A stretch of 64,000 nt of DNA from Theropithecus gelada (taxonomy: Eukaryota; Chordata; Mammalia; Primates; Cercopithecidae). Both the position numbers and the translations under genes were made by a program. The stretch lies in contig NC_037668.1 in the NCBI RefSeq assembly GCF_003255815.1, positions 83,835,915 through 83,899,914 on the forward strand. The letters are read 5' to 3'. Positions 31,589 to 44,049 of the stretch are shown here, one piece after another. The notes beneath the pieces were generated by a model. That model was not told where the DNA came from and searched no databases. It saw only the letters and a program-made list of their open reading frames with translations. Within the stretch, counting starts at the first letter, position 1. Each line of letters starts with the position of its first letter.

Positions 31589-33094
31589 CCTTTAGATTAC
31601 AGACAATATAACTGAAAGTTTTATTTTACCAAGAACATGAGGAAAGAAAGACATACTATTTTAACACAAATATAAATAGATTCAGTAAATCAAAATTGGC
31701 AGAGTATCAAAAGAAAAAAATCACTTCTGATAATCCTGATTATAGAGAACTCCCTCAAACTTCAATACGGTCCTGAATTTGGGAAACTATTTCTCCTAAA
31801 GGACTAGTCCCAGCTAAAAGAATTGAGTTGTGCCTTGGTAACTGTTCCCATCAAAGCATGGGACAGCCTCTGTTTAATATCCAGTCTGAATGTCACTGAG
31901 ACCCAAGCTTGCCTTGTAAACCAGAGAAAGGAAGCAGTGATGTTGTCTGCTCTGATGTCAGTGATATCAGTCAGCACCCTGGCAGGCACACGCAAAGGGA
32001 TAATTGAAAAGGGTTTAATCAAAGGCCCATTTACAGTTAAGGTCAGGATTAGGGGAACCAACATGGGATGGAGAAAGACTAAGGGGCTAGCAATGAGGGA
32101 AGCCATTACTGCCTCTAGTACCGAATGGGCAGAGACTAGAGCAATACCTGGAACAGCGTGAGCGGTATAGCCATGGAAAAAGGTGCACCTGGCAGGACAT
32201 ATAGCCATAGAAGGAGAAAGGCAGCTACTGCTAAACCAGCAGGGCAGCCTAGCTGGCAAAGATAAGAACAAACGTTTCCAAAGCCCATCCTGCCTGAGAA
32301 ATGTTTCTGATTTCGTAGTAAAAAAAAAAACAAACCCTGGATTCTGTGTGACATACTCGTTAGGTGTTCTTGGAAATGTTACTTAAATGTTCTGAGATAG
32401 TCTTCTTAGCTTAAAATGGGAATGACAATGCCAAGGATGCCATCAGGGTCGAAGGAAATAGTATATCTAAGGGTTATTCAAAAACCACAAGACAGTGAAA
32501 TTCCACTCATTTTGTCATCATTATTATCATCATTGTTAGTACTACAACCTTCAGAGACACTCATTGATGTTAAAACAACTATTTCAACAAGCCATCTTAT
32601 GACAAATATTTTATTTTTCTATATGCCAGAATATTTCAAAGCTTCACCACTGCTGTCTACCAATATATAAATAGCAGGGCTACAGAGAACTATGTACTAC
32701 AGTGAAGTTTTCAGAGAATAAATAGGATACTGTAAGCTTAAAGGAAATGGAGAAAACACAAGTGGCAAGGCTTCTTAGATTCTCTATTCAGGAAAATCTG
32801 AAATTTGAAATGTGAGAAGTTGGATACATGGTCATTCAGACAGTCATTAAACCTAAGATATCAATATGGCAAACCTGCTTCCACCTCATGCACCTACCTC
32901 ATGTGCTCATGGCACAGAGATAGTATCAGAACCCAGATCACATTGGAGCTGAGAGATAACATTAGAATCTTCCTTAATATAGCATTCCAGGCAGATACTG
33001 GTAGTTAACTGGAGGCGGCACATGAGATGAATCATATTGATCATAACTGGACGCTCAACAGATAGGCAGTATATTGAAATTGATTGAACACTTG
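31589..33094. other. Unassigned, with a probable unnamed old repeat
   Basis: 31800-32290 ('gataattgaaaagggtttaa', 'gcaatacctggaacagcgtg', 'tggcaggacatatagccata') resembles an old LTR or DNA-element remnant, but I cannot name it. The 155-codon minus frame (31804-32271) covers the same span and is most likely fortuitous. Confidence 0.4.
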
Positions 33095-33510
33095 GATATT
33101 TGTTTGGGCCTCACAGTTTTTAAAGGATTCTGATAAAACAGAGAAAGTCCAGAAAAGAGCAATCAGTATAGTTGAAAGACCTAGTTATGTTTTCCAGAGA
33201 AATGAGAAGACTTGGGAAAGGATAAGAGTAAACTCTTCCAAGTTTCTGCAGGGCTGTATGCTAAAGAGCGGGCAGCTAAGTCCATTGCAATCTTGGGTGA
33301 AGTACCTAGAGTTTATGGGTAGAAGTGTCTGAGAGACCTTTATCAGCTGTTTAGCATTTAGAGCTAACCAATAATAAAAATGTAGCCTTCCAACTTACTA
33401 AGTTCAGTTGAATCTGGGTGAACCTCTATCAGGGGTGTTTTCAAATAAAATAATTCCTGATTTAGGAGAGCGGGTAAGCTAGATGACTATTAATATCCAT
33501 TCCAGGTGTA
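33095..33510 (+). repeat. L3/CR1-like LINE 3' region
   Basis: 'aaagtccagaaaagagcaat', 'cagtatagttgaaagaccta', then 'ttcctgatttaggagag', 'taagctagatgactattaat' and 'ccattccagg' follow the CR1/L3 pattern (gtccagaggagggcaacca ... aggattcctg ... actagatgacctctaaggtcccttccagc). Confidence 0.5.
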
Positions 33511-34469
33511 TATTTCCACAGCCCTAGGTCTTTCTGAGTGCTCAGTGGTGCTTACCAGTTCTCAGAGGGCAGCCGTAAAGGAAAGCCGTATTGGTTCACT
33601 TGGGAATCTTCAGATGGGTATAGAATTGGCAAAGTCCCATGTAATCCATTTGCCAGCTTTATTTTACAATGTGTTAGCCAGAACTCCCCTAGCCAATATT
33701 TTTTGCCCCAGAAAGGAAAGCCCATGATGCAGTAAATTACTGATGATGCTGCCAAAAAGGAATTTCACTCTTAGATCAAATTTGGATTAAATGTAGTAAA
33801 TCCAGGGCATTAGTTTTTAATAATCAAAAAGTTCTGTCAATATGCTTTAAAAGAATAAAATTCCTCCTTTTAAAGGTCCGTTTGATGTAACACTTGAAAG
33901 CTGAGATGCAATCAATCATTAACAATGTTTAATATTCTCTACCTTCTAGAAATACAATACAGTCAAGGTGCTGAGGTGTAAAAACTGGCCAAAGCTCAAT
34001 TCTCATATAAGATGAAACCGCTTTTGAAGTATCATTTTCTTACCCACATTCAATTTAGCCATTTCTTCAGTATATCACCTTTATCCATCACTACTTATTT
34101 GAACTTAAAGACTTTACCTGATACTTGGGTCTCTAGGTACATGTAGCAGAAAGGAAACATGGTGTAATATCCACAAGAAAAGCAAAGATTAGATTTCCCA
34201 ATTTCTGTAATAAAATGACCTGGCAGCAAAACAGGACTTAGACATCTCAGAATGGAATAGCTAGATATTTATTTAAATGCAAGTAGACAAATCTCAGGAG
34301 TGCTGCCACTTTTGAGGGGGTCAATCTGAAGACGTGAATTCTGTCTTATATTTCTTTATTTCCTTAACTCTCAGCACAGTGCTCAAAACATAATGGCAGC
34401 CAATATGTGTATAGTGAATTGAATAAAATGCAAACTACGAAGTCCTCCCTTCTCAGAGTATTCAATGTA
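33511..34469. other. Unassigned sequence
   Basis: No family recognised. The plus frames at 33506-33735 and the minus frame at 33552-33755 overlap and are not supported as genes. Confidence 0.5.
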
Positions 34470-34640
34470 TGGAATTATCCTTGTTTTGTTGTGGTTGTTT
34501 TCTAATGTGTCTGTCTCCCACACTAGCCTGTGATCCTTCATAGCCCCAAAGAATGATCACTTATGTCACTGTTCCCAGTGTCTAATTCAGTGCCTGGTGG
34601 GCATTCATATGTTGGTTGAATAAATGCTTTCCTCAATGAG
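34470..34640 (+). repeat. L2 LINE 3' end
   Basis: 'ctgtctcccacactagcctg', 'cactgttcccagtgtctaat', 'cagtgcctggtgggcattca', 'gttggttgaataaatgc' is the L2 terminus. Confidence 0.75.
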
Positions 34641-34689
34641 ATTCTACTCTCACACACTCAAACAGGCTTTAGGGATGAACAGCACTGGT

Positions 34690-34870
34690 TAGTAGGAAAA
34701 ACAATGGCTTTCAGAGTGGCTGAAGCCAGCCTAAAGAGTCTTAAATCAACAATTTACTACCATTTACCCTACAGAAAGATATTTATCTTTTCTGATCTTC
34801 AACACCCTCCTCTGTAAAATAGGGAGAATAGCAGTTTAAATATATGACGTTTATTATTTATAAAATACTT
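34690..34870 (+). repeat. MIR SINE
   Basis: 'aacaatggctttcagagtgg', 'tttactaccatttaccctac' and 'cctctgtaaaatagggagaa' in MIR order. Confidence 0.6.
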
Positions 34871-34949
34871 TCATGCATATATTAATTATCATTAGTGTTC
34901 ATTTTCCCAGTTATATACAGATGTACCATAGGGAAAACAATCATATGAC

Positions 34950-35165
34950 AATTAAGAGGCTTTGGAGTCAGGTTTCTTGGTTTGAAAACCAGACTCAAAT
35001 TTACTAGATATATGACTTTGAGAAACTTTATCACCACCTCTGTGCCTCAAGTTTCTCTTATATAAAATAGAGATACCCATAATATTCATTTCATAGATTG
35101 TTCTGGGAGTCAAATTTTGTTTTGCATGTGAAGTGCAAAGAACAATATTTGGTACATCGTACACA
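34950..35165 (+). repeat. MIR SINE
   Basis: 'ggctttggagtcaggtttct', 'actagatatatgactttgag', 'cctctgtgcctcaagtttct', 'gaagtgcaaagaacaatatt', 'ggtacatcgtac' follow the MIR sequence throughout. Confidence 0.75.
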
Positions 35166-35177
35166 GAAAATGCAGTG

Positions 35178-35222
35178 TTTTTTGTTTGTTTTTTTTGTTT
35201 TTTTTTGTTTTTGTTTTTTTTT
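35178..35222 (+). repeat. T-rich (GTTTT)n low-complexity tract
   Basis: T runs separated by single G over about 45 bases. Confidence 0.85.
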
Positions 35223-35659
35223 GCATCTCTCTCTTCCTTTATATTGCACATAGAAGTCTTCAAATATTATCTAGCCCAACATGTAGCAGCTCCAAGCAGA
35301 AATCTCCTTCTTCTTATTCCATTCTGACTACATTTTTAATTATATGATATTGATTCATCTCATCTTCCTTATTAACTTGCTGAGGTCCACAACTAAATTT
35401 CCAATTCCTCTGGCACTACAACACTTTTCAGAATCCCTCAGTCTCAATGCTGGCCCTGAAACCTAACCCCACTATGGTGAGTTCTATCTCAGCTCATGTT
35501 TCCTTCACCTTTCCAGTCACTGATTAAATATTTCAAAAACATTTCTACCTGGTTTTTTTTTCTCCGTAACCAATTTTTATCTCAGAAGCTTAGTCTTTCT
35601 CCATTGTGTTTTCCAAATTCCTTCTTTCTGCTCTATTCTGCTAGTGGCACCCCAGCTCA
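35223..35659. other. Unassigned sequence
   Basis: No clear family; possibly the diverged 5' part of the following L2. The 144-codon frame 35496-35930 spans this and the L2 and is fortuitous. Confidence 0.4.
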
Positions 35660-36180
35660 GATTCATATCATAAACCTAGGCTATTGCATCAGCTTCCTAA
35701 CTGATCTTTCAGCTTGTAGTCCCTCCATCTCATCTTTCACACCATGGCAAGGCCAATCTTTCCAAACCACCACTCAGATGTTATGGCTCCCTCCTCAATA
35801 CAGTAGTGCTGCAGGTTGTTGCCAATGTAAGGGTGAAACCCTTTCTGTTGACATCTATATCTCCCTTCACCTGTACCCCTTTATCTCTCTAGGGCTAAAC
35901 TTTCAACAAAGGATGTGGGAAAAGTACTAATATTTATTTCATAGACTATTTAAGTGAGGAACCATGCTACACACTTTTGCATTTAAAATGTCATCTCATC
36001 CTTACCACTCCATACTGATTCTCATATATTCATTTGCCCAACACATGGCTTCCTATAAATGTGAGAACTGCTGCAAGCCACTTTACTTTCAGCAAACTCT
36101 ACCAGACTTCACTCCTCATTACCCTTTGTGTATCTCCTCTCTACTGGCTGTCACTTTTATCTGTCATATCACCTTTGAAT
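35660..36180 (+). repeat. L2 LINE fragment, diverged
   Basis: 'gcatcagcttcctaactgat', 'ctttccaaaccaccactcag', 'gttatggctccctcctcaa' resemble L2 text (tagcctcctaactggtct ... gtcactcccctgctcaaa). A short unrelated piece may interrupt it. Confidence 0.45.
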
Positions 36181-36394
36181 CCTGCCTCCATCTCCTTACT
36201 GTGATCCATTGAATCCGTAACAGAGTTTCATATTACTCAAAGGAGCTATGATCTGACATTCCCTTAAGGTAGTCCTTTCATGAACTGTTTCTGGACTCCA
36301 AACATAAAAATTATTTGCAAGAGGTGCCTCTTTGAATCTTCTGGAACATTGCTAAAGCCAGATGCACATTCAGATTTCTACAAAAGCAATATGA

Positions 36395-36545
36395 AGTGGG
36401 CATTATTACCCCATGTCTCCCAATAAGAAAACTGAGCCCTAAGACAATTAAGTAGCTTGTTCAAGGACACAGAGCTAGTGAGTGTCAGATCTAGAACTGG
36501 AACCCAGGTGCTTTGAGATAAAATCCTGTGTTATTTTCTAAGTAC
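36395..36545 (-). repeat. MIR SINE, antisense
   Basis: 'gggcattattaccccatgtc', 'aagaaaactgagccctaaga', 'ttcaaggacacagagctagt', 'agaactggaacccaggtgct' is a well-kept reverse MIR core. Confidence 0.8.
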
Positions 36546-36789
36546 GTGTTTCTTGCACATATAGTAAAATAGGTTACTTTCTTTTATGTACTTACATACT
36601 TCAGTACTAAAAAACAAACAAAATATCTATTAGGTATGGTGGTAGAAATTATTTCCTGTACTACTCTCCATTCCTAAGTCTTTTGGAATGATGCAAACTC
36701 TCTGACATCTCAGAATAAAGCAGAAATTGCCTTCCTGCACTCTGAAGGCAGCAGGACATATAGAAAGTGAAAAGATTTATGAACCAGAC

Positions 36790-36930
36790 TAGACAAATCA
36801 CAGTGGACTGACTTGATGGCCTTGAGCAAGTTATTAACTCCCTGCAGGCATTTTCTTCTGTAGAAAATGAGAATAATATGTCTTATTTCACTGGATGGTA
36901 AGGAATGAAAACCATATTTTAAACACCTGG
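36790..36930 (+). repeat. MIR SINE fragment
   Basis: 'ggccttgagcaagttattaa', 'ctgtagaaaatgagaataat' in MIR order. Confidence 0.55.
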
Positions 36931-37829
36931 GCACATTGACATATGTTAACTCACCATCTCTTCCATTCCACAAATGACTATCTCCTTTTGCTGCCAATAA
37001 TGAATATATTTTTAAGAAGGAACTTACTCTACCCATGTAATTCTAAATCTTCCAATTATAGTCTTCCAAAGAAGACTGAATGCTTCTTTGTGTGTGGGTT
37101 AATGTCTTTATACAAAATGACATCTATTGGGAAGAAATGTGATCAAATCAAAGACCAATCTAATTCCATTTTGTAGATTATTTAGAGAAGGGAAGAACCC
37201 ACTAGTTGCCAAAACCTTGAGTGGAAGCATAATTTCAAACACTAAACTGTCTTACCACATAAAGAGCAATACAATTCTAACCTCAGAGTTCTTCAACCTC
37301 AGATGGAGAGAAATTAAATCGAAACGAGTCATGTAAGTGAGGAACTCCATACCCGTTTACAGTATTTTCCAGGAATTTATTGATAGCAGTCATGGAAACA
37401 ACATGGAGCTTCTATTTTGACCTTAATAGTGTATGTGGCAGAGTACCTTACAGAGTTTTCTGATTGGTTTTTACTGTTATTTGACTGTAAAATCTGTGTT
37501 TTATTAAATTTTCATGATCAACAAGATTTAGAAGGGCCCTTAGTCATAATCTCAGGCAATATCCCACTCATGTAGGCATCTCATCCTCAGAATCCAAAGG
37601 CTGAATAACTACCTCCTACTGGAGAGAAGAGACAGAGTGGGATGACAGAAGAAAAAATGACAATAGGTGCTTATGAAACAGCCTACCACTCAGGGTTATT
37701 AATAATAATAAATGAGGTTACAGTACTCTTTATTCATCTAGATGTTAATTTCTTTGGGAAAGTCGACATTGAATTTAGTTCCAACAACACTTTTCTAGAT
37801 TATACTCCTTTGTAAGTTCTTTCTTCTCT
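36931..37829. other. Unassigned sequence
   Basis: No family recognised. Overlapping frames on both strands (36710-37036 minus, 36943-37176 plus) lack domains. Confidence 0.5.
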
Positions 37830-38120
37830 GCCTTTCTGCTAGGCTTCCAGTCCTGCACCTGCTTCTCCTCTGATTCTTCTTTACCAGCTTTCCATATTTA
37901 CTCCATCCTGATGGGCTTCAGCTACCAACTCTCCAAGTGTGATCCTTAAATCTCTGTCTGCAGTTCAGAACTCTTTTGAATGCCAGAAGCCATAGGTCCA
38001 ATTGATTGTTGACCATTGCCATCTGGCATTAAACAGGACTTCAAGCATAAACCCAAAATTGAACTCATCAGATTTACCCCAAAGCTCTTTCTCCCCTTGA
38101 CAATTAGTCGAATAAAAATA
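37830..38120 (+). repeat. L2 LINE ORF-region fragment
   Basis: 'ttaaatctctgtctgcagtt', 'gaactcttttgaatgccaga' and 'acccaaaattgaactcatca', with 'gatttaccccaaagctctt', follow the L2 ORF text (aaatctatatctccagc ... tccaaaactgaactcatc ... ttccccccaaacctgctc). Confidence 0.6.
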
Positions 38121-39058
38121 TAAACCACACGTGTCTACTTATATTTTTTATTTTAACATACTCAAGTTCTGGAGTGAAACCAAAAATTCAACTCACCATT
38201 AAAGGAAATAAGAATTCTCAAAAAGCATCTGTCACTACCAAACACCTAGAGTCTAATTTACAACAATCGTTTTCCTTTTTAAAAAAGAAAGTTTTCTGAA
38301 GTATAATTTATGTGTAAATGACTTTCTTTTCCAAGACATAAGGGAAGAAGAGGGAACATATTTACTAACCTCTATTAAAAACTTCAATTCCAGAAAAAAA
38401 TATTAAGGAGTGAGGTTTAGACATTAAACAACAAGCAGCAGAAGACTAAGAGAAGGAAATCAAACAAGGTGAGTTCTATGATTGCCCAACTTACAGCCTA
38501 GAGTTGCAAAGCATGTAGGGAAAACTCAAGTAGATCAAATCTTGGGAAGTAAAAAGTGACCAGATCTTGAGAGATACAGTACCAGAGTGGAGGGAGGCAC
38601 ACACACACACGCGCACACACACACACATGTAAAGAGAGTGAGCATGAGCATGCTCCAGAGATCTCCAGAGAGGTCCTCCAGATGTTTGGCTTAGTATTAA
38701 TCTGTGCATACATGAAAGGAAACAACCGAAATCCAGAAAGAACCATTGGAAATCAGTAAACCAAAAAATTTCCAGGCTTTCAGAGGGCTGAAGTAGTTTG
38801 TGTGACAACCAACCCAAGTGGAAAGACATTGTAATAGAGCATCAGGTCAAATTCCCAGAAGACAATCACCATAGTAGTGGGGCTAAGCTAGTTCTAGACT
38901 TACAGCTACTCTTGACATGCCTTAACAAAGCTTAAAAGCAAACATTAAAAGGATTCAATTGATTCCAAATTACTGCATGCCAGAACAACATCCAATACTA
39001 TGTAAAGGAATATAACAAAACTCAGCACCCAACGATGCAAAATCACAATGTCTGGCTA
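38121..39058. other. Unassigned, with a CA microsatellite
   Basis: A (CA)n array with a CGCG interruption lies at 38599-38628. The rest is A-rich and unrecognised. The minus-strand frames at 38491-38829 read through the microsatellite and are not genes. Confidence 0.5.
38599..38628 (+). repeat. (CA)n microsatellite, interrupted
   Basis: 'cacacacacacacgcgcaca' followed by more CA units. Confidence 0.9.
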
Positions 39059-39607
39059 TGATGGTTAATACTGAGTGTGGTTAAACTTGATTGCATTGAA
39101 GGATGCAAAGTATTGTCTTTGGTTGGGTCTGTGAGAGTGTTGCCACAGGAGATTAACATTTGAGGCAGTGGACTAAGACAGACAGACCTACCCTCATTTT
39201 GGGTGGGCAACATCTAATAAGCTGTCAGCACAGCTGGAATAAAACAGGCAGAAGAAAGTGGAATAAACAGACTTGCTAAGTCTTCCAGCCTTCATCTTTC
39301 TCTTGTGCCGGATGCTTCCTGCCCTCGAACGTCAGACTCCAAGTTCTTCAGCTTTTGGACTCTTGGACTTACACCAGTGGCTTGCCAGGGGCTCTCGGGC
39401 CTTTGGCCACAGTAAAGGCTGCACTGTTGGCTTCCCTAATTTTGAGGTTTTGGGACTTGGACTGGCTTCCCTGCTCCTCGGCTTGCAGATGGCCTGTTGT
39501 GGAACTTCATCATGTGATTGTGTGAGTCAGTTCTCCACAATAAACTCCCCTTTATATATGCCTCTATCCTATTAGTTCTGTCCCTCTAGAGAATGCTGAC
39601 TAATGCA
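39059..39607 (+). mobile_element. ERVL-type LTR (MLT2-like), 549 bp
   Basis: Starts 'tgatggttaatactgagtgt' and ends 'gagaatgctgactaatgca'. Contains 'gcattgaaggatgcaaagta', 'ttgggtgggcaacatctaat', 'ccggatgcttcctgccctcg' and 'ctccacaataaactcccctt'. It is longer than the second copy at 40775, with about 100 extra bases around 39350-39450. No target duplication was found. Confidence 0.8.
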
Positions 39608-40774
39608 CTGACATTCAATACAAAATTAACAGGATATTATAGACCATAATCTGGAAAAAAATTAATAGAAACAGATCTTAAATGACAGAAATAATAAAAC
39701 TATCAGACTACAAACATGTTAAAATGTTTCATCTTTTCAAGAAGAAAGTGAAAACATAAACAGAATAAGAAGAAAAATGCAAGATATAAAAACAAGATGC
39801 AAACGGAATTTCTAGAAATAAAAATACAATGAAACTAAAATAGAAAATAAACAGATTAGCTCCTGAAAAGGAAAAATTAGCTTGAAGATATATGGTAGAA
39901 ATTGCCCAAAATGAAATACATAAAAGCAAAAGAAAAACAGAGCATTAGGACAGAACAAAGAAAATATTATTTAAAAAAATATTGCTTTAAAAATTTAGGC
40001 CAATAAAGCAGTATAAAATTTATATGTAGAATATCTGCACTATAAGTTAAAGAAAATTCTTTTGGAAGAAGAAAAATGTGGCCAGGTACACATTCAGATC
40101 TACAAAAGGAATGGCCCCTAGAAATGGTAAATGTAGACTTTTTCTCTTTAAATCAATTTGTAAATCAAAAATAATATTAAGTTGTAAAATTTAGAATATA
40201 GGTAGAAGTAAAATGCATGACAATACCAGAACGAAGTATAAGAAGGAGAAATTGAAGTATACTATTGTAAGATTCTTATACAGTACATGAAGTCACGTAA
40301 CATAATTTGAAGGCAGTTGTAGGTTAAAATAGTAAATCATAAATCCTAAAGCAACCACTAAACAATGTAAAGCAAAAAAATACAACTACTGAGCCAATAG
40401 TGGTGAATAGTAAAATACTAAAAAGAAATTCCAAAAGGAGGCAGCAAAGAAGATAAAAGGAAATAAGAAATAGGAAGAACAAATGGAAAATAAATAGCAA
40501 AATGACCATTTAGCCCACTGTATCAATAATTATGTTAAATTTAAATGGCCTAAATACTATAATTAAAAGGGGGGTCATTTTCAAACGAGATTCAAAAAGT
40601 AAGACCTGACTCTATGCTTGCCTATAAGAAAAGCACTTTCAGTATAAATACATATATGGTACACATATAAAATAACATCAGAATGGCTGAGAGTGTTTCT
40701 GCAGGCATCCCAAAAGGGAAGTCAGAGACTCTACTGGGCAGAAAGTATCTGTATCAATGTAGCTGTAACAACAG
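39608..40774 (+). repeat. Old L1 (L1M) fragment, ORF1 to 5' ORF2 region
   Basis: 'ggaatttctagaaataaaaa' is L1 ORF1-type text. 'caataattatgttaaattta' and 'aatggcctaaatactataat', then 'aagtaagacctgactctatg', correspond to the start of L1 ORF2, where the endonuclease is encoded in intact elements. Frames are broken throughout. Confidence 0.65.
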
Positions 40775-41213
40775 TGTGATGGTTAATACTGACTGTCAAC
40801 TTGATTGGATTGAAGGATACAAAGTATTAACCCTGGGCTTGTCTGTGTGGGTGTTGCCAAAAGAGACTAACATTTGAATCAGTGGGCTGGAGAAGGCAGA
40901 TCCACCCTTAATCTGGTGGGCACAATCTAATCAGCTTCCAGAGAGTATAAAGCAGGCAGAAAAAAGTGAAAAAGAGAGATGGGCCTAGCCTCCCAGCTTA
41001 CATCTCTCTCCCATGCTGGATGCTTCCTGCCTTTGAAGATCAGACTCCAGGTTCTTCAGTTTGGGGACTGGGACTGGCTCTCCTTGATCCTCAGTTTGCA
41101 GACAGCCTATTGTGGCACCTTGTAATAATGTAAATTAATACTTAATAAACTCCCCTTTACATATATATATAACCTATTAGTTCTGTTCCTCTAAGAGAAC
41201 CCTGACTAATACA
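40775..41213 (+). mobile_element. ERVL-type LTR (MLT2-like), 439 bp
   Basis: Starts 'tgtgatggttaatactgact' and ends 'aaccctgactaataca'. A perfect 5-bp duplication AACAG flanks it (40770-40774 and 41214-41218), so it is an independent solo LTR and not the 3' LTR of a provirus starting at 39059. It contains 'aataaactcccctttacata'. Confidence 0.85.
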
Positions 41214-41218
41214 AACAG

Positions 41219-42035
41219 GGACTAGACCTTGTTTCATTACCCCTCATATAAAACCTTGCATAGATTTTTGGCTGGCTACCTTTTTGAATGTGACTCTATA
41301 AAAGATTGGGTTTGTATCTCCCTTCCCTCAGAGATGAAGTGAGGGCATTATTTTTGCCTCCATGATGCAGTATAGGAGCTGGATATCATGGAAGGCACTA
41401 GAGGATCTTGGGTACAAGGGGTGGACTGTATCAGCCATCTCTTATATACCACTTCACATCCCCTGTGCTTCATCTCTCTCTTAGTCCAGTAAGCACAGTT
41501 CTATGCACTCTCAGACTGACTTATTGCTGATCCAATCCAACACAGCCTCACCGCAGACCTGCACCATGTGCCTCTCCTTCCCTGGAACCTCTCTCTTCCT
41601 TGTGAGTCATGGAAAGGGCTGGGACTGCACTCAGTGCCCACACATGCAAACCCAGAGGTGAGGCAAAGTGAACACTTCTCGGGATGAAGCTTTGACAGAT
41701 GGTAGATGCAAGAAAGTGGAGAAATTCTTCTCCTTTGCTCTCCTAATCACAGGTAATCAAGGGATGTATCACATTTGCTTCTCAGTCAGTCCTGTGGGAA
41801 TAAGACAAGTGGTCACCACTAGCTGTGACCCCCCCCAATGACACCTCTTTTGATTGTCTTTCTCTGCGTTGCTCCCCAGTGTGCAAAAGCTATTAAACGG
41901 GATTGTACTACCTACTCAATTACTGGTATATAAACCACTACCTCAATTTCTGAATTCTGAGGAAACCAGGCTAATCAAAGGGGCAACAAAGTTACCGTTA
42001 TTTTGAGATGATGAGTGTCTATCTGGAAAACCAAA
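41219..42035. other. Unassigned sequence
   Basis: Higher GC than its surroundings and no L1 text, although L1 lies on both sides. It may be an unrecognised insertion or may mark separate L1 fragments. Confidence 0.4.
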
Positions 42036-42092
42036 GAGTCACAACAGCAACAACAGGAACAATAACAATGAAGAAGACAACAACAACAAAGA
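42036..42092 (+). repeat. (CAA)n-like low-complexity tract
   Basis: 'agcaacaacaggaacaataa' and 'gacaacaacaacaaagat' form a degenerate A-rich trinucleotide array. Confidence 0.7.
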
Positions 42093-42720
42093 TCGAATAA
42101 TAGGACTCAGTACATTCCTTATGATTAAAATTAATATATAAAAATGAATAGCTGTTCTATATTGCAGTAATAATTTACTTTAAAAATTAATAGGAAATGT
42201 ATTAAACCTAAAGATGACAGAATGACTATACTCTGGGCCATAAAATAGATGAATTACTGGGAGGAAATACCATGTTCCAAGATGGAAAGACTTAGTATTG
42301 TAGGTATATTAATTCTCCACAAATTAATCTGTAAATTTAATGAAATCCCAATTAAAATTCTAATTCTTTAACCTAACAACTTAATTCCAAAAGATATCTG
42401 AGAGAATGAATTCATGAAAATAACCAAGACATTTTGAAAAATTGTAATAAGAGATGACTAACTCTAATAGATAGGCAAGTTTGCTACACACCTAAAATTT
42501 TAAAATTGTGTGTTGCAGATATAGACAGTCAAGGAACCTGGGCTGACTAGGGACAGATGTAATATATGTTAGAAGTGGCATAACAGATCAGTGGGGAATT
42601 GGTGGACAGTTCTTTTTATAATAATAGCACAACTGGCAAGTCACTTGGGGAAAAAATATATTCCCCCTCACACTTCACAAAATAATAAGTTCCAGGTGGA
42701 ATAACAGCATCTTGGTTTGG
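42093..42720 (+). repeat. Old L1 (L1M) ORF2, distal part
   Basis: 'taccatgttccaagatggaa' and 'agacttagtattgtaggtat' with 'aatttaatgaaatcccaatt' match the L1 ORF2 reverse-transcriptase-distal text (catggattggaagacttaatattg ... tcaatgcaatccctat). Frames are broken. Confidence 0.75.
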
Positions 42721-42904
42721 TGTGTGTTCTTCCATAACTTTATTTTGGCATTACTTTTTTTTTTTTTTTTTACATTGTAGATTTCTTGCATATAATGTTT
42801 CCTTCAACTTACTTTCTTCACTTACTATTAGTTACCTCTGGAAAGTGGGGAACAGACTGAGTTTGAGAGTGACAAGAAAAGGGGAGATCATCATATATTA
42901 ATTA
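42721..42904. other. Unassigned, with a T18-type run
   Basis: A long T homopolymer at about 42756-42773. No family recognised. Confidence 0.5.
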
Positions 42905-43900
42905 GTTAATTCAATAAACAATGATTGAGTGCCTACAAAGTGCCAGGCCATATTCTTGTTGCTGGGGATACAGCAGTGAATAACAAGAAGAACTCTGCCC
43001 CCATAGATCATACATTTTCATGGGGAGGACATAAACCATAAACAAAATATTTAAGTAAAATGTACCCTATATTAAATGGTGACAGATACTTCAAAGGAAA
43101 ATAAAGTGCATGCATGCCTGCACACACACGTACAAGACAAGGAAGGCAGGCCTCACTAAGATGACATTTGTGTAAAGATGTAGAAGAGGTGAGGGAGAGC
43201 CATCCCATCCGGTTATGGGAGCATTTTCTCAGACAGAAGAAACAGTGAGTGCAAGAGAGTGAGCCTGGCATAAAAGATAAGACACAGCTCGCAGAGCCTT
43301 GTAAGCCACTTGGAAACTTCAGTGATTCCACTGAGTGAGTGAGTAAGCTGGTGGAAAGTTCAAGTCACAGACAGTCATAATCCCACTTAGTTATTTTTGT
43401 TTTAAACAGGATCGCTGTGGTTACTATGTAGAGAATCATACAAAGACGAGTCAGATAAGAGCATGGCATAACACTGGAGAGGAGAGATGGCAGTGGATGA
43501 GATCAGGGTGGTGGCAGTGCAGGTGGTGTAAACTAGCTGGTTTCTGAATATATTTTGAGAGTATTGCTGAGAGGGCTTGTTGACTGGTTAGGAGAAGCAT
43601 GTTAGAGAAAGAGAGACAGAAGGACACTGAGGCTGTTTTTATAAGCAATAAGAAGGTAGATTTGGTAATCACTGACATGGGAGGATTAGTGGGAGGAGGA
43701 GGTTTTAAAGGGGGTATCAGGGATTAGTTGTGGATCTGTTAAATTTGAAATGCTTATTATTAATAGATATCCAAGTGGAGATATTAAATAGTGGATGACT
43801 ATGTGACCCTAGAATTCACAGGACAGGTCAGAAATAGATATATAAATTTGGGCATCATCCAATCACATTCTATGCCATGAGACTAAATGAGATAATCAAG
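42905..43900 (-). repeat. L2 LINE 3' region, antisense, ~1 kb
   Basis: From the terminus inward: 'caataaacaatgattgagtg', 'cctacaaagtgccaggccat', 'gctggggatacagcagtgaa', 'aagatgacatttgtgtaaag', 'gatcgctgtggttactatgt', 'gatatccaagtggagatatt'. This is a long, nearly continuous reverse-complement L2 3' end. Frames here, for example 43008-43331 minus, are relics of L2 or chance. Confidence 0.85.
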
Positions 43901-44049
43901 GAAACAAGGGCACGTTCCAGTAATTCTTACCATAAATATTTAAATTTTACAATAAAATTATACTTGTGTTTTATGTATATAATTAAAAATACTTGTAAAG
44001 CACTCGAAGAAAATATATGCAAACATTTATATAATCATCTGTAGAGTAA

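Noticed and set aside
35496..35930. 144-codon plus-strand frame
   Set aside because: Runs through a diverged L2 fragment; translation has no recognisable reverse-transcriptase or other motif.
39059..41213. Truncated ERVL provirus
   Set aside because: Interior is L1, and the right LTR has its own perfect 5-bp duplication, so the two LTRs are separate insertions.
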